DNA of 64,000 nucleotides from Isoptericola sp. AK164 (GTDB lineage Bacteria > Actinomycetota > Actinomycetes > Actinomycetales > Cellulomonadaceae): NCBI RefSeq assembly GCF_029643425.1, contig NZ_CP119106.1, forward strand, positions 868,001 through 932,000, given 5' to 3'. Under the pieces are notes generated by a model. That model was given only the letters and a program-made list of their open reading frames with translations, did not search any database and was not told the origin of the DNA. Every line of letters starts with the position of its first letter. The first letter of the stretch is position 1. The translations under genes and the position numbers were made by a program. Below are positions 46,416 through 55,116 of this stretch, one piece after another.

Positions 46416-46451
46416 GGCGCGTCGCTGACGGCGTCGGCGACGTGTGGTGGG

Positions 46452-47273
46452 ATGGCGCGCGTGCTGACTGTCGCCACCGCCAACGTCAACGGGATCCGAG
46501 CCGCCGTCCGCCGCGGCATCGACGACTGGATCGCCCGGTGGGATCCGGACGTCCTGCTCCTGCAGGAGGTCCGTGCTCCCGACGAGCTGGTCCGGGCCCA
46601 CTTCGCCGACCGCCACGTCGCGCACGTGCCGAGCCGGCTCAAGGGACGGGCGGGTGTCGCGGTGGTCTCGCGGCTGCCCCTCGCCGCGGTGCGCGACGGC
46701 GTCGAGGCGGACGACGTCGCCGAGCCCGACGTCGACAGCGGGCGCTGGCTCGAGGCCGACCTCGAGCTCGGTGACGGGGGCCGTCTCACGGTCGTCTCGG
46801 CCTACCTCCACTCGGGGTCCGCCAAGCCCGGCCAGGAGCACACGATGACCGCGAAGTACGCCCATCTCGACAAGGTCTCCCGGCGGCTGGACGCGCTCGC
46901 CGCGGGGTCGGACCCGGTCCTGGTGGCGGGTGACGTGAACATCGCCCACCGCGAGGTCGACATCGCGAACTGGAAGGGCAACCTGAAGAGCTCGGGGTTC
47001 CTGCCGGACGAACGGGCGTACCTCGACCGCTGGTTCGAGGCGGGCTGGACGGACCTGGGCCGCGCCCACGGCGGCGAGGGGCCGGGGCCGTACACCTGGT
47101 GGACCTGGCGGGGGCAGGCGTTCGACAACGACCGGGGCTGGCGGATCGACTACCACCTCGCCAACCCGCCGCTCGCGGACCGGGCCGTGAAGGTGCAGGT
47201 GGACCGGGCGCCGTCCTACGACGCGCGGTGGAGCGACCACGCCCCGGTGGTGGCGACCTACGACCTCGGCTGA
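46452..47273 (+). CDS. xthA: Exodeoxyribonuclease III
   Basis: A 273-residue DNA repair nuclease acting at abasic sites and 3' ends. The EEP-fold motifs are all present: ATANVNGIRAAVRRG, LLLQEVRAP (metal Glu), VVSAYLHSGS, AGDVNIAHREVDIANWKGN (catalytic Asp and Asn), WWTWRG, WRIDYHLAN and the final WSDHAPVV (catalytic Asp-His). The length fits the XthA group. The ATG at 46452 follows gtgtggtggg. Confidence 0.95.
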   Translation: MARVLTVATANVNGIRAAVRRGIDDWIARWDPDVLLLQEVRAPDELVRAHFADRHVAHVPSRLKGRAGVAVVSRLPLAAVRDGVEADDVAEPDVDSGRWLEADLELGDGGRLTVVSAYLHSGSAKPGQEHTMTAKYAHLDKVSRRLDALAAGSDPVLVAGDVNIAHREVDIANWKGNLKSSGFLPDERAYLDRWFEAGWTDLGRAHGGEGPGPYTWWTWRGQAFDNDRGWRIDYHLANPPLADRAVKVQVDRAPSYDARWSDHAPVVATYDLG

Positions 47274-47311
47274 CGAGGTCAGGTGAACGTGTGATGCACG
47301 AAACCGTGCGT

Positions 47312-47333
47312 GTTCATCTTCTGTTTACCTGAC
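47312..47333 (+). promoter_or_regulatory. Pho box before the Na/phosphate symporter gene
   Basis: GTTCATCTTCT (47312-47322) and GTTTACCTGAC (47323-47333) are adjacent 11-nt direct units matching the actinobacterial PhoP consensus (G-T-T-C-A-Y-Y-Y, 11-nt period). A further half site in the opposite sense (GGTGAAC, 47282-47288) lies upstream. The gene begins 97 bp downstream. Confidence 0.75.
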
Positions 47334-47430
47334 GGCTGGGATGGCGTCATCCACGACTGGTTCTCTCAGGAGTGCCATGACGTGAGGCGGCTCCGCGGGG
47401 AGCCGCCTCCACCCTGACGGGAGCCGCTAC

Positions 47431-48663
47431 ATGACCGACGTCGTCCCCCAGACGTCCTTGACCGCCGCGAACGACGCGCAGGTCGAGCCGAAGCGTCTGC
47501 GCAGTCCTTTCGAACGGTTCGGGCTGACCGGCCGGCCGCTGCGCACCGCGAACTGGCTCGGCGTCGTCGCCGGCGTCTACGTGCTCATCACGGCCGTGGA
47601 GCTCATCGGCTCCGGGTTCAAGGCGTCGACGGGCAGCGCGGCCGAGGACCTCTTCGCGTTCGCGTCGAACCCGTTCGTGGCCCTCATGGTCGGCGTGCTG
47701 TTCACCGCCGCCACCCAGTCGAGCTCGACCACGACCTCGGTCACCGTCGGTCTCGTGGCCGGCGGGCTCCCGATCGAGATCGCGATCCCGATGCTCATGG
47801 GCGCCAACATCGGCACCACGCTGACCAACACGCTGGTCAGCCTGGGCATGGCGCGCGACCGGGAGAGCTTCCGGCGGGCCTTCTCCGCGGCGACCGTGCA
47901 CGACTTCTTCAACCTGCTCGCCGTCGCGATCTTCCTCCCGCTCGAGATGGCGTTCGGCCTGCTGCAGCGTGCTTCCTCCTGGCTCGCCGCCTCCACCTCG
48001 GGCGGTGACGGCGGATTCGTCGCGACCGCCTTCTCCGCGGTCGGCACCGCCGTGGACACGGTCACCGAGCCGCTGGCGAACCTGCTCGAGGCCGGGACCT
48101 CGTTCCTGCCCGACCCGTGGCACGGCGTGCTCATGATCGTCCTCGGCATCGGCCTGATCCTCGGCGTCATCAACTGGCTCGGACGCCTGCTCAAGGTGCT
48201 CATGGTGGGCAAGGCCGCCGAGATGCTCCACGCGTCCGTGGGCCGCGGCCCGATCAGCGGCGTCGCCAGCGGCGCGGCCGTGACGATGATGGTCCAGTCC
48301 TCCTCGACGACGACGAGCCTGATGATCCCGCTGGCCGGTTCGGGGACCTTCTCCTTGAAGCAGGTCTACCCGTTCACCGTCGGCGCCAACATCGGCACCA
48401 CGATCACCGCGCTCATCGCCGCCTTCGCCTTCACCGGTGCCGAGGGCGAGCTCGCGCTGCAGGCTGCGTTCGTGCACGTGCTGTTCAACGTCTTCGCCGC
48501 GCTGGTGATCTTCGGTCTGCCGCTCCTGCGTCAGGTGCCGCTCCGCGGAGCCGTGTGGCTGGGCGACGTCGCCGCCACGAACAAGCTCTGGGCGGCCGGT
48601 TGGGTGCTCGGTGTGTTCGTCGGCGTCCCGATGGCGCTCATCGCCCTGACCGCCGTCCTGTGA
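47431..48663 (+). CDS. Na+/phosphate symporter (NptA family)
   Basis: A 410-residue membrane protein importing inorganic phosphate with sodium. The inverted-repeat structure of the Na/Pi-II family is evident: each half has a QSSSTTTS motif (AATQSSSTTTSVTVGLVAGG and MMVQSSSTTTSLMIPLAGSG) followed by GANIGTTLTNTLV or GANIGTTITALIA. Eight to ten hydrophobic segments surround them. The ATG follows ctgacgggagccgctac. A Pho box upstream indicates induction under phosphate limitation. A small coiled-coil protein gene overlaps its end. Confidence 0.94.
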   Translation: MTDVVPQTSLTAANDAQVEPKRLRSPFERFGLTGRPLRTANWLGVVAGVYVLITAVELIGSGFKASTGSAAEDLFAFASNPFVALMVGVLFTAATQSSSTTTSVTVGLVAGGLPIEIAIPMLMGANIGTTLTNTLVSLGMARDRESFRRAFSAATVHDFFNLLAVAIFLPLEMAFGLLQRASSWLAASTSGGDGGFVATAFSAVGTAVDTVTEPLANLLEAGTSFLPDPWHGVLMIVLGIGLILGVINWLGRLLKVLMVGKAAEMLHASVGRGPISGVASGAAVTMMVQSSSTTTSLMIPLAGSGTFSLKQVYPFTVGANIGTTITALIAAFAFTGAEGELALQAAFVHVLFNVFAALVIFGLPLLRQVPLRGAVWLGDVAATNKLWAAGWVLGVFVGVPMALIALTAVL

Positions 48664-49007
48664 CCACGCCGCACGACCGGCCCGACCGGTCCTCGACGGA
48701 GCGCAGCGAGGACATCGCCGCGCTGGAGCAGGAGCTGGCCCGCGTCGTGGCCGAGGCGGAGGCCCGCCTGGCCGAGGTGCGTCGAGAGCTGGCCGAGCGG
48801 CGCCTGCAGGAGGCCCAGCACGCCGAGATCGACCGGCTCGAGGAGCATCTCGCCAACGCCACCGTGCGCTGGCGCGAGGTGGGGGAGTTCTTCGAGGACG
48901 CGCTGCAGCAGCTGCGTAGCGGTCGGCCCGACGACGAGCCTGCGCCGGGAGCGGCACCGGCGTCCGACGACCTGGGCCCGTCGCCGGCGGAGGACTCCCC
49001 GGCCTGA
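48660..49007 (+). CDS. Small coiled-coil protein coupled to the phosphate symporter
   Basis: A 115-residue protein with no family I recognise. Residues about 15-75 form a long amphipathic helix (EDIAALEQELARVVAEAEAR, then LAEVRRELAERRLQEAQHAE), and the end is Pro/Ala/Asp-rich and disordered. The GTG overlaps the TGA of the symporter gene, so it is translationally coupled and may be an accessory or regulatory subunit. It stays open without frameshift and its codon use looks like that of its neighbours, so I take it as real. Confidence 0.75.
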   Translation: MTTPHDRPDRSSTERSEDIAALEQELARVVAEAEARLAEVRRELAERRLQEAQHAEIDRLEEHLANATVRWREVGEFFEDALQQLRSGRPDDEPAPGAAPASDDLGPSPAEDSPA

Positions 49008-49080
49008 CGCGCCGGTCCCTCCCGCCGGGTTCGGCCGCCACGGTCCGGCCGAGGCGGTCCGACCGCCGCCCCGGGCGTGC

Positions 49081-50310
49081 TCAGTGCGCCGGGGACGACG
49101 GCGGCGCGAGCAGGAACCCGGGAGCCGTGAGACCGGCGGCGACGAACGCCTCGTGCACGGCGGCCGCGACCGTGTCGACCTGATCGGCGCGCACCAGCGC
49201 GATCGCCGAGCCGCCGAAGCCGCCACCCGTCATCCGGGCCCCGAGCGCGCCGGCGGCGAGCGCCGTGTCGACGACGAGGTCCAGCTCGCGGGCCGAGACC
49301 TCGTAGTCGTCGCGCAACGAGACGTGCGAGGCGTTCATCAGCGGCCCGACCTCGTCGACGCGTCCGTCGCGCACGAGAGCCGCGAAGTCCTCGGTGCGGG
49401 CGATCTCGGTGACCACGTGACGCACCCGCCGGCGCAACACGTCGCCGTCGTCGGCTTCCGCGAGCCGGGTCAGCTGCTCCTCGAGATCGCCCGGGGAGAT
49501 CTCCCGGAGCGAGCCGACGCCGAGCGTGTCGGCGGCGCGCTCGCAGGACGCGCGTCGCGCGGCGTACTGGCCGTCCACCAGGGCGTGCTCGGCGCGGGTG
49601 TCGACCACGAGCAGGGTCAGACCGGCCCCGGCGAGGTCGAACGGGACGGCGTCGGCCGACTCCAGCGCGGACAGGCCCGGCCGGCAGTCGAGCAGGAGCG
49701 CGTGGCCGGTCGAGCAGCGCAGCGACGCCGCCTGGTCCATGCCGCCGGTCGGTGCCCCGGCGATCTCGTTCTCGGCACGCACGCACGCGGCGGCCAGGTC
49801 GGCGCGACCGGCGTCGTCGGCCGCGAGGCCGAGCCCGTGCACGGCGTCGAGCGCCACCGCGACGGCGCACTCGAGCGCCGCGGAGGACGACAGGCCGGCA
49901 CCGAACGGGACGCAGGAGTCCACGACGGCGTCGAAGCCTCCGACGTCGTGCCCCGCGGCGCGCAGCGCCCAGGCCACGCCGGCCACGTAGGCGCCCCAGC
50001 CCTTGGTGTCACCGGGGGCGACGTCGGCCAGGCGGGTCTCCCAGGTCTCGCCCCGGGCCTGCGCGGACGAGAGCCGCACGACGTCGTCCGGGCGGCCCCG
50101 CAGCGCCACGTACGTGCGGTGGGGGAGAGCCACCGGCAGGGCCAGGCCGGCGTTGTAGTCGGTGTGCTCGCCGATCAGGTTCACGCGGCCCGGCGCGGAC
50201 CAGACCCCGTCGAGGTCGGCGTCGCTGCCGAAGACCTCGCGGAACAGGGTGCGGACGCGTGCGGCGCCGTCGTCGGCGGACCAGGACTCGAGCCACTCGG
50301 GAGACGTCAT
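49081..50310 (-). CDS. galK: Galactokinase
   Basis: A 409-residue GHMP kinase making galactose 1-phosphate. The three family motifs are present: WSAPGRVNLIGEHTDYNAGL near residue 41, VPFGAGLSSSAALECAVAVA for ATP binding, and GARMTGGGFGGSAIALV near the end. GAPTGGMDQAA carries the catalytic aspartate. The ATG at 50310 follows a CATACT sequence by 7 bp on the minus strand, suggesting a leaderless message. No galT or galE is nearby, so the Leloir pathway must be completed elsewhere. Confidence 0.95.
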   Translation of the reverse strand: MTSPEWLESWSADDGAARVRTLFREVFGSDADLDGVWSAPGRVNLIGEHTDYNAGLALPVALPHRTYVALRGRPDDVVRLSSAQARGETWETRLADVAPGDTKGWGAYVAGVAWALRAAGHDVGGFDAVVDSCVPFGAGLSSSAALECAVAVALDAVHGLGLAADDAGRADLAAACVRAENEIAGAPTGGMDQAASLRCSTGHALLLDCRPGLSALESADAVPFDLAGAGLTLLVVDTRAEHALVDGQYAARRASCERAADTLGVGSLREISPGDLEEQLTRLAEADDGDVLRRRVRHVVTEIARTEDFAALVRDGRVDEVGPLMNASHVSLRDDYEVSARELDLVVDTALAAGALGARMTGGGFGGSAIALVRADQVDTVAAAVHEAFVAAGLTAPGFLLAPPSSPAH

Positions 50311-50420
50311 GGCCCCCAGTATGGAGGACCGGCACGCTGTCCCGGCGGGACGTCCGGCCACCGGTCCGCGGAGCGGACACCCGGCGACCGGCGGACCGGT
50401 CACCGGGACCGCCCGGGGGC

Positions 50421-51572
50421 TCAGCCGACCGGGGTGACCCCGAGCCGGCGGCCGGCCAGGCCACGCTCCCGCCCGGCGAGCTGCCGGGCGACGTCGCGCA
50501 GCACACGGGCCCCGGGAGCCTCCGGGTCGCTGAGGACGACCGGGGTGCCCTCGTCACCACCCTCGCGCACGGCCACGTCGAGCGGCACCTGGCCGAGCAG
50601 CGGGACGTCCTGCCCGACGACGGTGCTGAGCCGCTGCGCGACGGTGCTCCCGCCGCCGGCGCCGAAGACCTCGAGGCGCGTGCCGTCGTGCTGCTCCAGC
50701 CACGACATGTTCTCGACGACGCCGATCACGCCCTGCGAGGTCTGGGTGGCCACCGACCCGGCCCGCTCGGCAACCTCGGCGGCGGCCGTCTGGGGGGTCG
50801 TGACCACGAGGATCTCGCTGCCGGGCAGGAGCTGGGCGACCGAGATGGCGATGTCGCCGGTGCCGGGCGGCAGGTCGAGCAGCAGCACGTCCAGGTCGCC
50901 CCAGAACACGTCGGAGAGGAACTGCTCGAGCGCGCGGTGCAGCATGGGCCCGCGCCACACGACCGGCTGGCCCTGGGGCACGAACATGCCGATGGACACC
51001 ACCTTGACGCCGTGCGCGATCGGCGGCAGCAGCATGGAGTCGACCCGGGTGGGCTGCCGGTCGACGCCGAGCATGCGGGGGATGGAGAAGCCGTAGATGT
51101 CGGCGTCGACGACCCCGACGGTGAGCCCGTCGGCCGCCATCGCCGCGGCGAGGTTGGCCGTGACGCTCGACTTGCCGACCCCGCCCTTGCCCGAGGCCAC
51201 CGCGTAGACCTTCGTCAGGCTGTCCGGCTGCGCGAACGGGATGCTCGGGTCCCCGCTGCCGCCCCGGAGCCGGGACCGCAGCGACTGGCGCTGCTCGGGG
51301 GTCATGACGCCCAGGTCGACGTCGACCCGGCCGACGCCCTCGACCGCGCGGGTCGCCGCCGTCACGTCGGTCACGAGCGTGTTCTTCATCGGGCACCCGG
51401 CGATGGTGAGGTCCACCCCCACGGTGACGTGGGCGCCGTCCGCGGGGTCCTGCGCGGCCTCGACCTCGATCGAGCGGATCATGTCCAGCTCGGTCAGGGG
51501 GCGGCGGATCTCCGGGTCGACGACCCCGGACAGGGCGTCGCGGACGCGGGCCTCGAGATCGGTGGTGCTCAT
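50421..51572 (-). CDS. mrp: Mrp/NBP35-family P-loop ATPase (iron-sulfur carrier type)
   Basis: A 383-residue ATPase. An N-terminal MIP18/DUF59 domain (residues about 5-95: LSGVVDPEIRRPLTELDMI, AGCPMKN) is fused to a deviant Walker P-loop, AVASGKGGVGKSSVTANLAA, followed by VDADIYGFSIPRMLG and LDLPPGTGD. Such proteins carry or assemble iron-sulfur clusters. The usual CxxC cluster-binding pair after the ENMS motif is missing: here ENMSWLEQHDGTRLEVFGAG. This absence is common in actinobacterial Mrp proteins and makes a different cluster-binding mode or another role possible. It lies 110 bp upstream of galK on the same strand. Confidence 0.93.
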   Translation of the reverse strand: MSTTDLEARVRDALSGVVDPEIRRPLTELDMIRSIEVEAAQDPADGAHVTVGVDLTIAGCPMKNTLVTDVTAATRAVEGVGRVDVDLGVMTPEQRQSLRSRLRGGSGDPSIPFAQPDSLTKVYAVASGKGGVGKSSVTANLAAAMAADGLTVGVVDADIYGFSIPRMLGVDRQPTRVDSMLLPPIAHGVKVVSIGMFVPQGQPVVWRGPMLHRALEQFLSDVFWGDLDVLLLDLPPGTGDIAISVAQLLPGSEILVVTTPQTAAAEVAERAGSVATQTSQGVIGVVENMSWLEQHDGTRLEVFGAGGGSTVAQRLSTVVGQDVPLLGQVPLDVAVREGGDEGTPVVLSDPEAPGARVLRDVARQLAGRERGLAGRRLGVTPVG

Positions 51573-51624
51573 GCCTCGATCCTACGGACCGCGACCGACC
51601 GTCCGGACCCATCGGGAGAAAACT

Positions 51625-51637
51625 AGTCCAGTGGTCT
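51625..51637. promoter_or_regulatory. Possible GntR operator before the MurNAc operon
   Basis: AGTCCA-G-TGGTCT is an 11 of 12 symmetric inverted repeat. TGGTCT is the half site known from DasR/NagR-type regulators, though the usual order TGGTCT-AGACCA is reversed here. It lies 36 bp before the chosen GntR start. Confidence 0.4.
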
Positions 51638-51672
51638 TGATTTATGGGGTGAGTGTGTGCCTGAATGAACCG

Positions 51673-52395
51673 GTGACCAAGTACCACGCCGTCCGGGACC
51701 AGATCCTCGACCGCCTCGAACAGATGGCTGCCGGAGAGCAGCTGCCGCCGGAGCGCGATCTCGCTCCTGAGCTCGGCGTCTCGCGCATGACCCTGCGGCG
51801 CGCCATCGACGAGCTCGTGGCGCGCGGTGTCGTCCGGCGCCGGCACGGTGCGGGCGTGTTCGCCCTCGGACCCAAGGTGGACCAGGGGCTGATGGCGACC
51901 TCGTTCACTGCCGACATGCGCGCGCGGGGGCTGCGGGCAGGTTCTCGGGTGCTGGCCTTCGAGGTCGGCAGCGCCGGCGTCCGCATCGGGCGCAGGCTGC
52001 AGATCGACCCGGCGGAGGAGGTCGTGCAGATCACCCGTCTCCGGCTGGCCGACGACGTGCCGATGGCCCTCGAGGAGCTGCACGTGCCCCGGAGTCTCGT
52101 GCCCGGGCTCGTGGCGGAGGACCTCGAGGGCGGCTCCTTCTACGAGCTGCTGGACTCCCGCTACGGCCAGGTCGTCGCGCGCGGCGTCCAGACCATCGAG
52201 CCCACCGTGCTGGACGACCAGGAGGCCGGCGACCTCGACGTGCCCGTGCACTCGCCGGCCCTGCAGTTCGAGCGCACCTCCTGGAATCCCGACGGTGACG
52301 TGGTCGAGTTCGTCCGGTCGGTCTACCGCGGTGACCGCTACAAGATCCGCACCGAGCTGCCGGTGCGCGTCGGCCGGGACGGAGGATCGGCATGA
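51673..52395 (+). CDS. GntR/HutC-family regulator of amino-sugar genes
   Basis: A 240-residue regulator: an N-terminal winged helix-turn-helix (YHAVRDQILDRLEQMAAGEQ, LPPERDLAPELGVSRMTLRR) and a C-terminal UTRA ligand domain (RRLQIDPAEEVVQITRLRLA, MALEELHVPRSLVP). This is the NagR/DasR architecture, whose members bind amino-sugar phosphates. The start is uncertain; in-frame GTG codons lie at 51649, 51655 and 51673, none with a clear ribosome site. I chose 51673 because the domain begins there. It overlaps anmK and heads the MurNAc operon, so it is the obvious local regulator. Confidence 0.9.
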   Translation: MTKYHAVRDQILDRLEQMAAGEQLPPERDLAPELGVSRMTLRRAIDELVARGVVRRRHGAGVFALGPKVDQGLMATSFTADMRARGLRAGSRVLAFEVGSAGVRIGRRLQIDPAEEVVQITRLRLADDVPMALEELHVPRSLVPGLVAEDLEGGSFYELLDSRYGQVVARGVQTIEPTVLDDQEAGDLDVPVHSPALQFERTSWNPDGDVVEFVRSVYRGDRYKIRTELPVRVGRDGGSA

Positions 52396-53573
52396 TCGTC
52401 GCGGGGACGATGGGTGGTACCTCGGCGGACGGGCTCGACGTGGCCCTGGTCGAGATCGGCCCGGAGGAAACGACGGACGACGCGCTGGTGATGCGTGTTC
52501 TGGCGACGCGTGAGGTGGCCTTCGACGACGCGCTCGCGCTCGACATCCTGCGCCTGATCGCGCCTGGCGACGTGCCGCTCGACCTGGTCAGCAGCGTCGA
52601 CACGCGGCTCGGCCAGGCCTGTGCGGCGGCTGTCGACGAGCTGTGCCGGACGACCGGGCTCTCGTGCGAGCTCGTCGTGATGCACGGACAGACGATCCGG
52701 CACGACGTGGTGGACGGACGGGTCACGGGCACGTGGCAGATCGGCCAGCCTGCCTGGGTCGCCGAGACGACGGGAGCGCCCGTGCTGTCCGACGTCCGTG
52801 CGCGCGACGTCACCGCGGGCGGCCAAGGCGCTCCGCTCGCCGGGATCCTCGACGGGCTGCTCCTTGCGGGGGCCGAGGAGCCCTCTGCGCTGCTCAACCT
52901 CGGCGGCATCGCAAATCTCACCGTGGTCGCCCCGGGCCGTGACCTGGTCGCGTTCGACACGGGACCGGCGAACGCGCTGATCGACCTCATGGCCCGGCGC
53001 ATCACCGGGGATCGGCGCGGGTACGACCGTGACGGAGCGCTGGCAGCCCGAGGGCAGGTCGACCCCGCGCTGCTCGACGACCTGCTCGCCGAGCCCTACT
53101 ACGGTCGCGCGACCCCGAAGTCGACCGGCAAGGAGCTCTTCCACGGCGGCTATCTCGACCGGTACCTGGACGGGCGCCGGGACGTGTCGGATCTCGACGT
53201 GATCGCTACGCTCACCCGGCTCACCGCCCGCACGGTGGCCGACGCGTGCCGCCAGCACGACGTCCGGACGGTCGTCGCCTCCGGCGGCGGTACGCGCAAC
53301 CCGTCGCTGATGGCTGCGCTGCGCGAGGAGCTCGGTCCCCGGGTGCCGCTCTCGACGACGGACGAGACTCTCGGCCTGCCCGAAGGTGCGAAGGAAGCCT
53401 GCCTCATGGCCCTCCTCGGATGGATGACGTGGCACGGCGTCCCCGCCACCACCCCGGCCGTGACCGGTGCGCGGCACGCCACGCTCGCCGGGCGCCTGAC
53501 CCCCGGATCGGGTCCGCTCCGGTTGCCCGACCCGATCCCCCGCCCCCCGGTGCGACTGCGCGTCGCCCGCTGA
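52392..53573 (+). CDS. anmK: Anhydro-N-acetylmuramic acid kinase
   Basis: A 393-residue kinase that opens 1,6-anhydro-MurNAc and phosphorylates it to MurNAc 6-phosphate. The start VAGTMGGTSADGLDVALVEI corresponds to the family GTMSGTSxDGxD, with Gly in place of the first Ser. VVMHGQTIRHD, ALLNLGGIANLTVVAPG, AFDTGPANALIDLMARR and ASGGGTRNPSLMAAL are further signatures. The ATG overlaps the GntR stop. It feeds MurQ, three genes further on. Confidence 0.96.
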   Translation: MIVAGTMGGTSADGLDVALVEIGPEETTDDALVMRVLATREVAFDDALALDILRLIAPGDVPLDLVSSVDTRLGQACAAAVDELCRTTGLSCELVVMHGQTIRHDVVDGRVTGTWQIGQPAWVAETTGAPVLSDVRARDVTAGGQGAPLAGILDGLLLAGAEEPSALLNLGGIANLTVVAPGRDLVAFDTGPANALIDLMARRITGDRRGYDRDGALAARGQVDPALLDDLLAEPYYGRATPKSTGKELFHGGYLDRYLDGRRDVSDLDVIATLTRLTARTVADACRQHDVRTVVASGGGTRNPSLMAALREELGPRVPLSTTDETLGLPEGAKEACLMALLGWMTWHGVPATTPAVTGARHATLAGRLTPGSGPLRLPDPIPRPPVRLRVAR

Positions 53574-53616
53574 GCCCGACCCCTCCCTGACCGCATCCCT
53601 GACGAAGGAGCACGGA

Positions 53617-55116
53617 GTGCTGCACACAGTCGACCTCTTGGTCATCATCGCCTACCTCGCCGCGACCGCCTGGCTCGGTCTCAAGCTCAGCGGACGGCAG
53701 TCCGGGCTGCGGGACTACTTCCTCGGCGGCCGGAACCTTCCGTGGTGGGCGGTCTGCCTGTCCGTGGTCGCCACCGAGACCAGCGCCCTGACGGTGGTCG
53801 GGATCCCGGTGATGAGCTTCCTCGGGGACATCTCCTACCTGCAGGTGGCGATCGGCTACATCATCGGTCGCGTCATCGTGGCGTTCTTCATGCTGCCGCG
53901 CTACTACGACGGCGAGATGGTCACGGCCTACGCCTACCTGGGCAAGCGGTTCGGCCAGAGCACCCAGACGACGGCGGGCATCACCTTCCTCGTCACTCGG
54001 CTGATGGCCGACGGCGTGCGCGTGCTGGCCGCGGCGATCCCGCTGAAATTGATCCTCGACGGGATGGGGATCGAGACGAACTACTTCACGATCATCGTCG
54101 TGCTCGCGGTCGTGACGATCCTCTACACGTTCATCGGTGGCATCAAGGCCGTGGTGTGGGTCGATGTCGCGCAGATGTTCCTCTACGTGCTCGGGGGAGT
54201 CCTCACGATCGTCGTCGTGTCCGCCACCACCGGCGGCGGCTGGTTCACGGACGCCGCGGAGGCCGGCAAGCTCTCGATGTTCGTCTTCTCCGGAAACCCG
54301 ATCTCGGACGCGTCGTCGTTCGTGCCCTCGCTCGTCGGCGGTGCCGTGTTCGCGATGGCTTCCCACGGCGCCGACCAGCTCGTGGTCCAGCGACTGCTGG
54401 CGTGCCGGACGAAGGTCGAGGCGCAGAAGGCGCTCATCTGGTCGGGGGTCGTGGTCTTCGTCCAGTTCGCCGTCTTCCTCGTCGTCGGCCTCGCCCTGTG
54501 GGGCTACTACGAGCAGCAGACCCCCGCGCAGCTCGGCCTGACCCGTGACGACGAGATCTTCCCGCTGTTCATCATCGAGGGGCTGCCGCAGGGCGTCTCG
54601 GGCCTGCTGCTCGCGGGCATCCTCGCAGCAGCGATGTCGACCCTGTCCTCCTCGCTGTCCGCGCTGTCCTCGTCGACGGTGACGGACGTCTACGGCCGGC
54701 TCAAGAAGTCGCCCGTCACGGACGCGCAGGGACTCCGCGTCGGGCGCTGGGCCACGATCGGTTGGGGCCTGGCCTTCATCGTCCCCGCGGCGTTCTTCCG
54801 GTCCGACGAAGGCAGCATCGTCATCCTGGCGCTGGGGATCGCCGGCATCACCTACGGCGGGCTGCTCGGTGCCTTCGTGTTCGGCATCGTCAACAAGCGT
54901 GCCGACGCGGTCGACGCCAACGTGGCCTTCGTGGTGGCGGTCGCCGTCAACGCGTTCTTCTTCGTGATGGAGAAGTTCGTCACGGGAGAGGTCTGGGTCG
55001 CCTGGCAGTGGTACCCGTTGCTCGGGGTGCTGGTGACGTTCGCCGTCGGCGGGCTGCTGTCGCTGCGTCACCCGGCCGCTGCCGTCGCCGCGCGTGACCG
55101 GGAGACCGTGCGATGA
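53617..55116 (+). CDS. SSS-family sodium:solute symporter, probable MurNAc/amino-sugar uptake
   Basis: A 499-residue membrane protein of the sodium:solute symporter family with about 13 hydrophobic segments. YFLGGRNLPWWAVCLSVVAT at residue 30, TLYTFIGGIKAVVWVDVAQM-like sequence at residue 170 (here ILYTFIGGIKAVVWVDVAQM) and QRLLACRTKVEAQKALI are family landmarks. GTG start with gacgaaggag 6 bp before it. The substrate is inferred from position between anmK and murQ: cell-wall sugars such as anhydro-MurNAc, MurNAc or sialic-acid-like compounds. The stop overlaps murQ. Confidence 0.9.
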   Translation: MLHTVDLLVIIAYLAATAWLGLKLSGRQSGLRDYFLGGRNLPWWAVCLSVVATETSALTVVGIPVMSFLGDISYLQVAIGYIIGRVIVAFFMLPRYYDGEMVTAYAYLGKRFGQSTQTTAGITFLVTRLMADGVRVLAAAIPLKLILDGMGIETNYFTIIVVLAVVTILYTFIGGIKAVVWVDVAQMFLYVLGGVLTIVVVSATTGGGWFTDAAEAGKLSMFVFSGNPISDASSFVPSLVGGAVFAMASHGADQLVVQRLLACRTKVEAQKALIWSGVVVFVQFAVFLVVGLALWGYYEQQTPAQLGLTRDDEIFPLFIIEGLPQGVSGLLLAGILAAAMSTLSSSLSALSSSTVTDVYGRLKKSPVTDAQGLRVGRWATIGWGLAFIVPAAFFRSDEGSIVILALGIAGITYGGLLGAFVFGIVNKRADAVDANVAFVVAVAVNAFFFVMEKFVTGEVWVAWQWYPLLGVLVTFAVGGLLSLRHPAAAVAARDRETVR

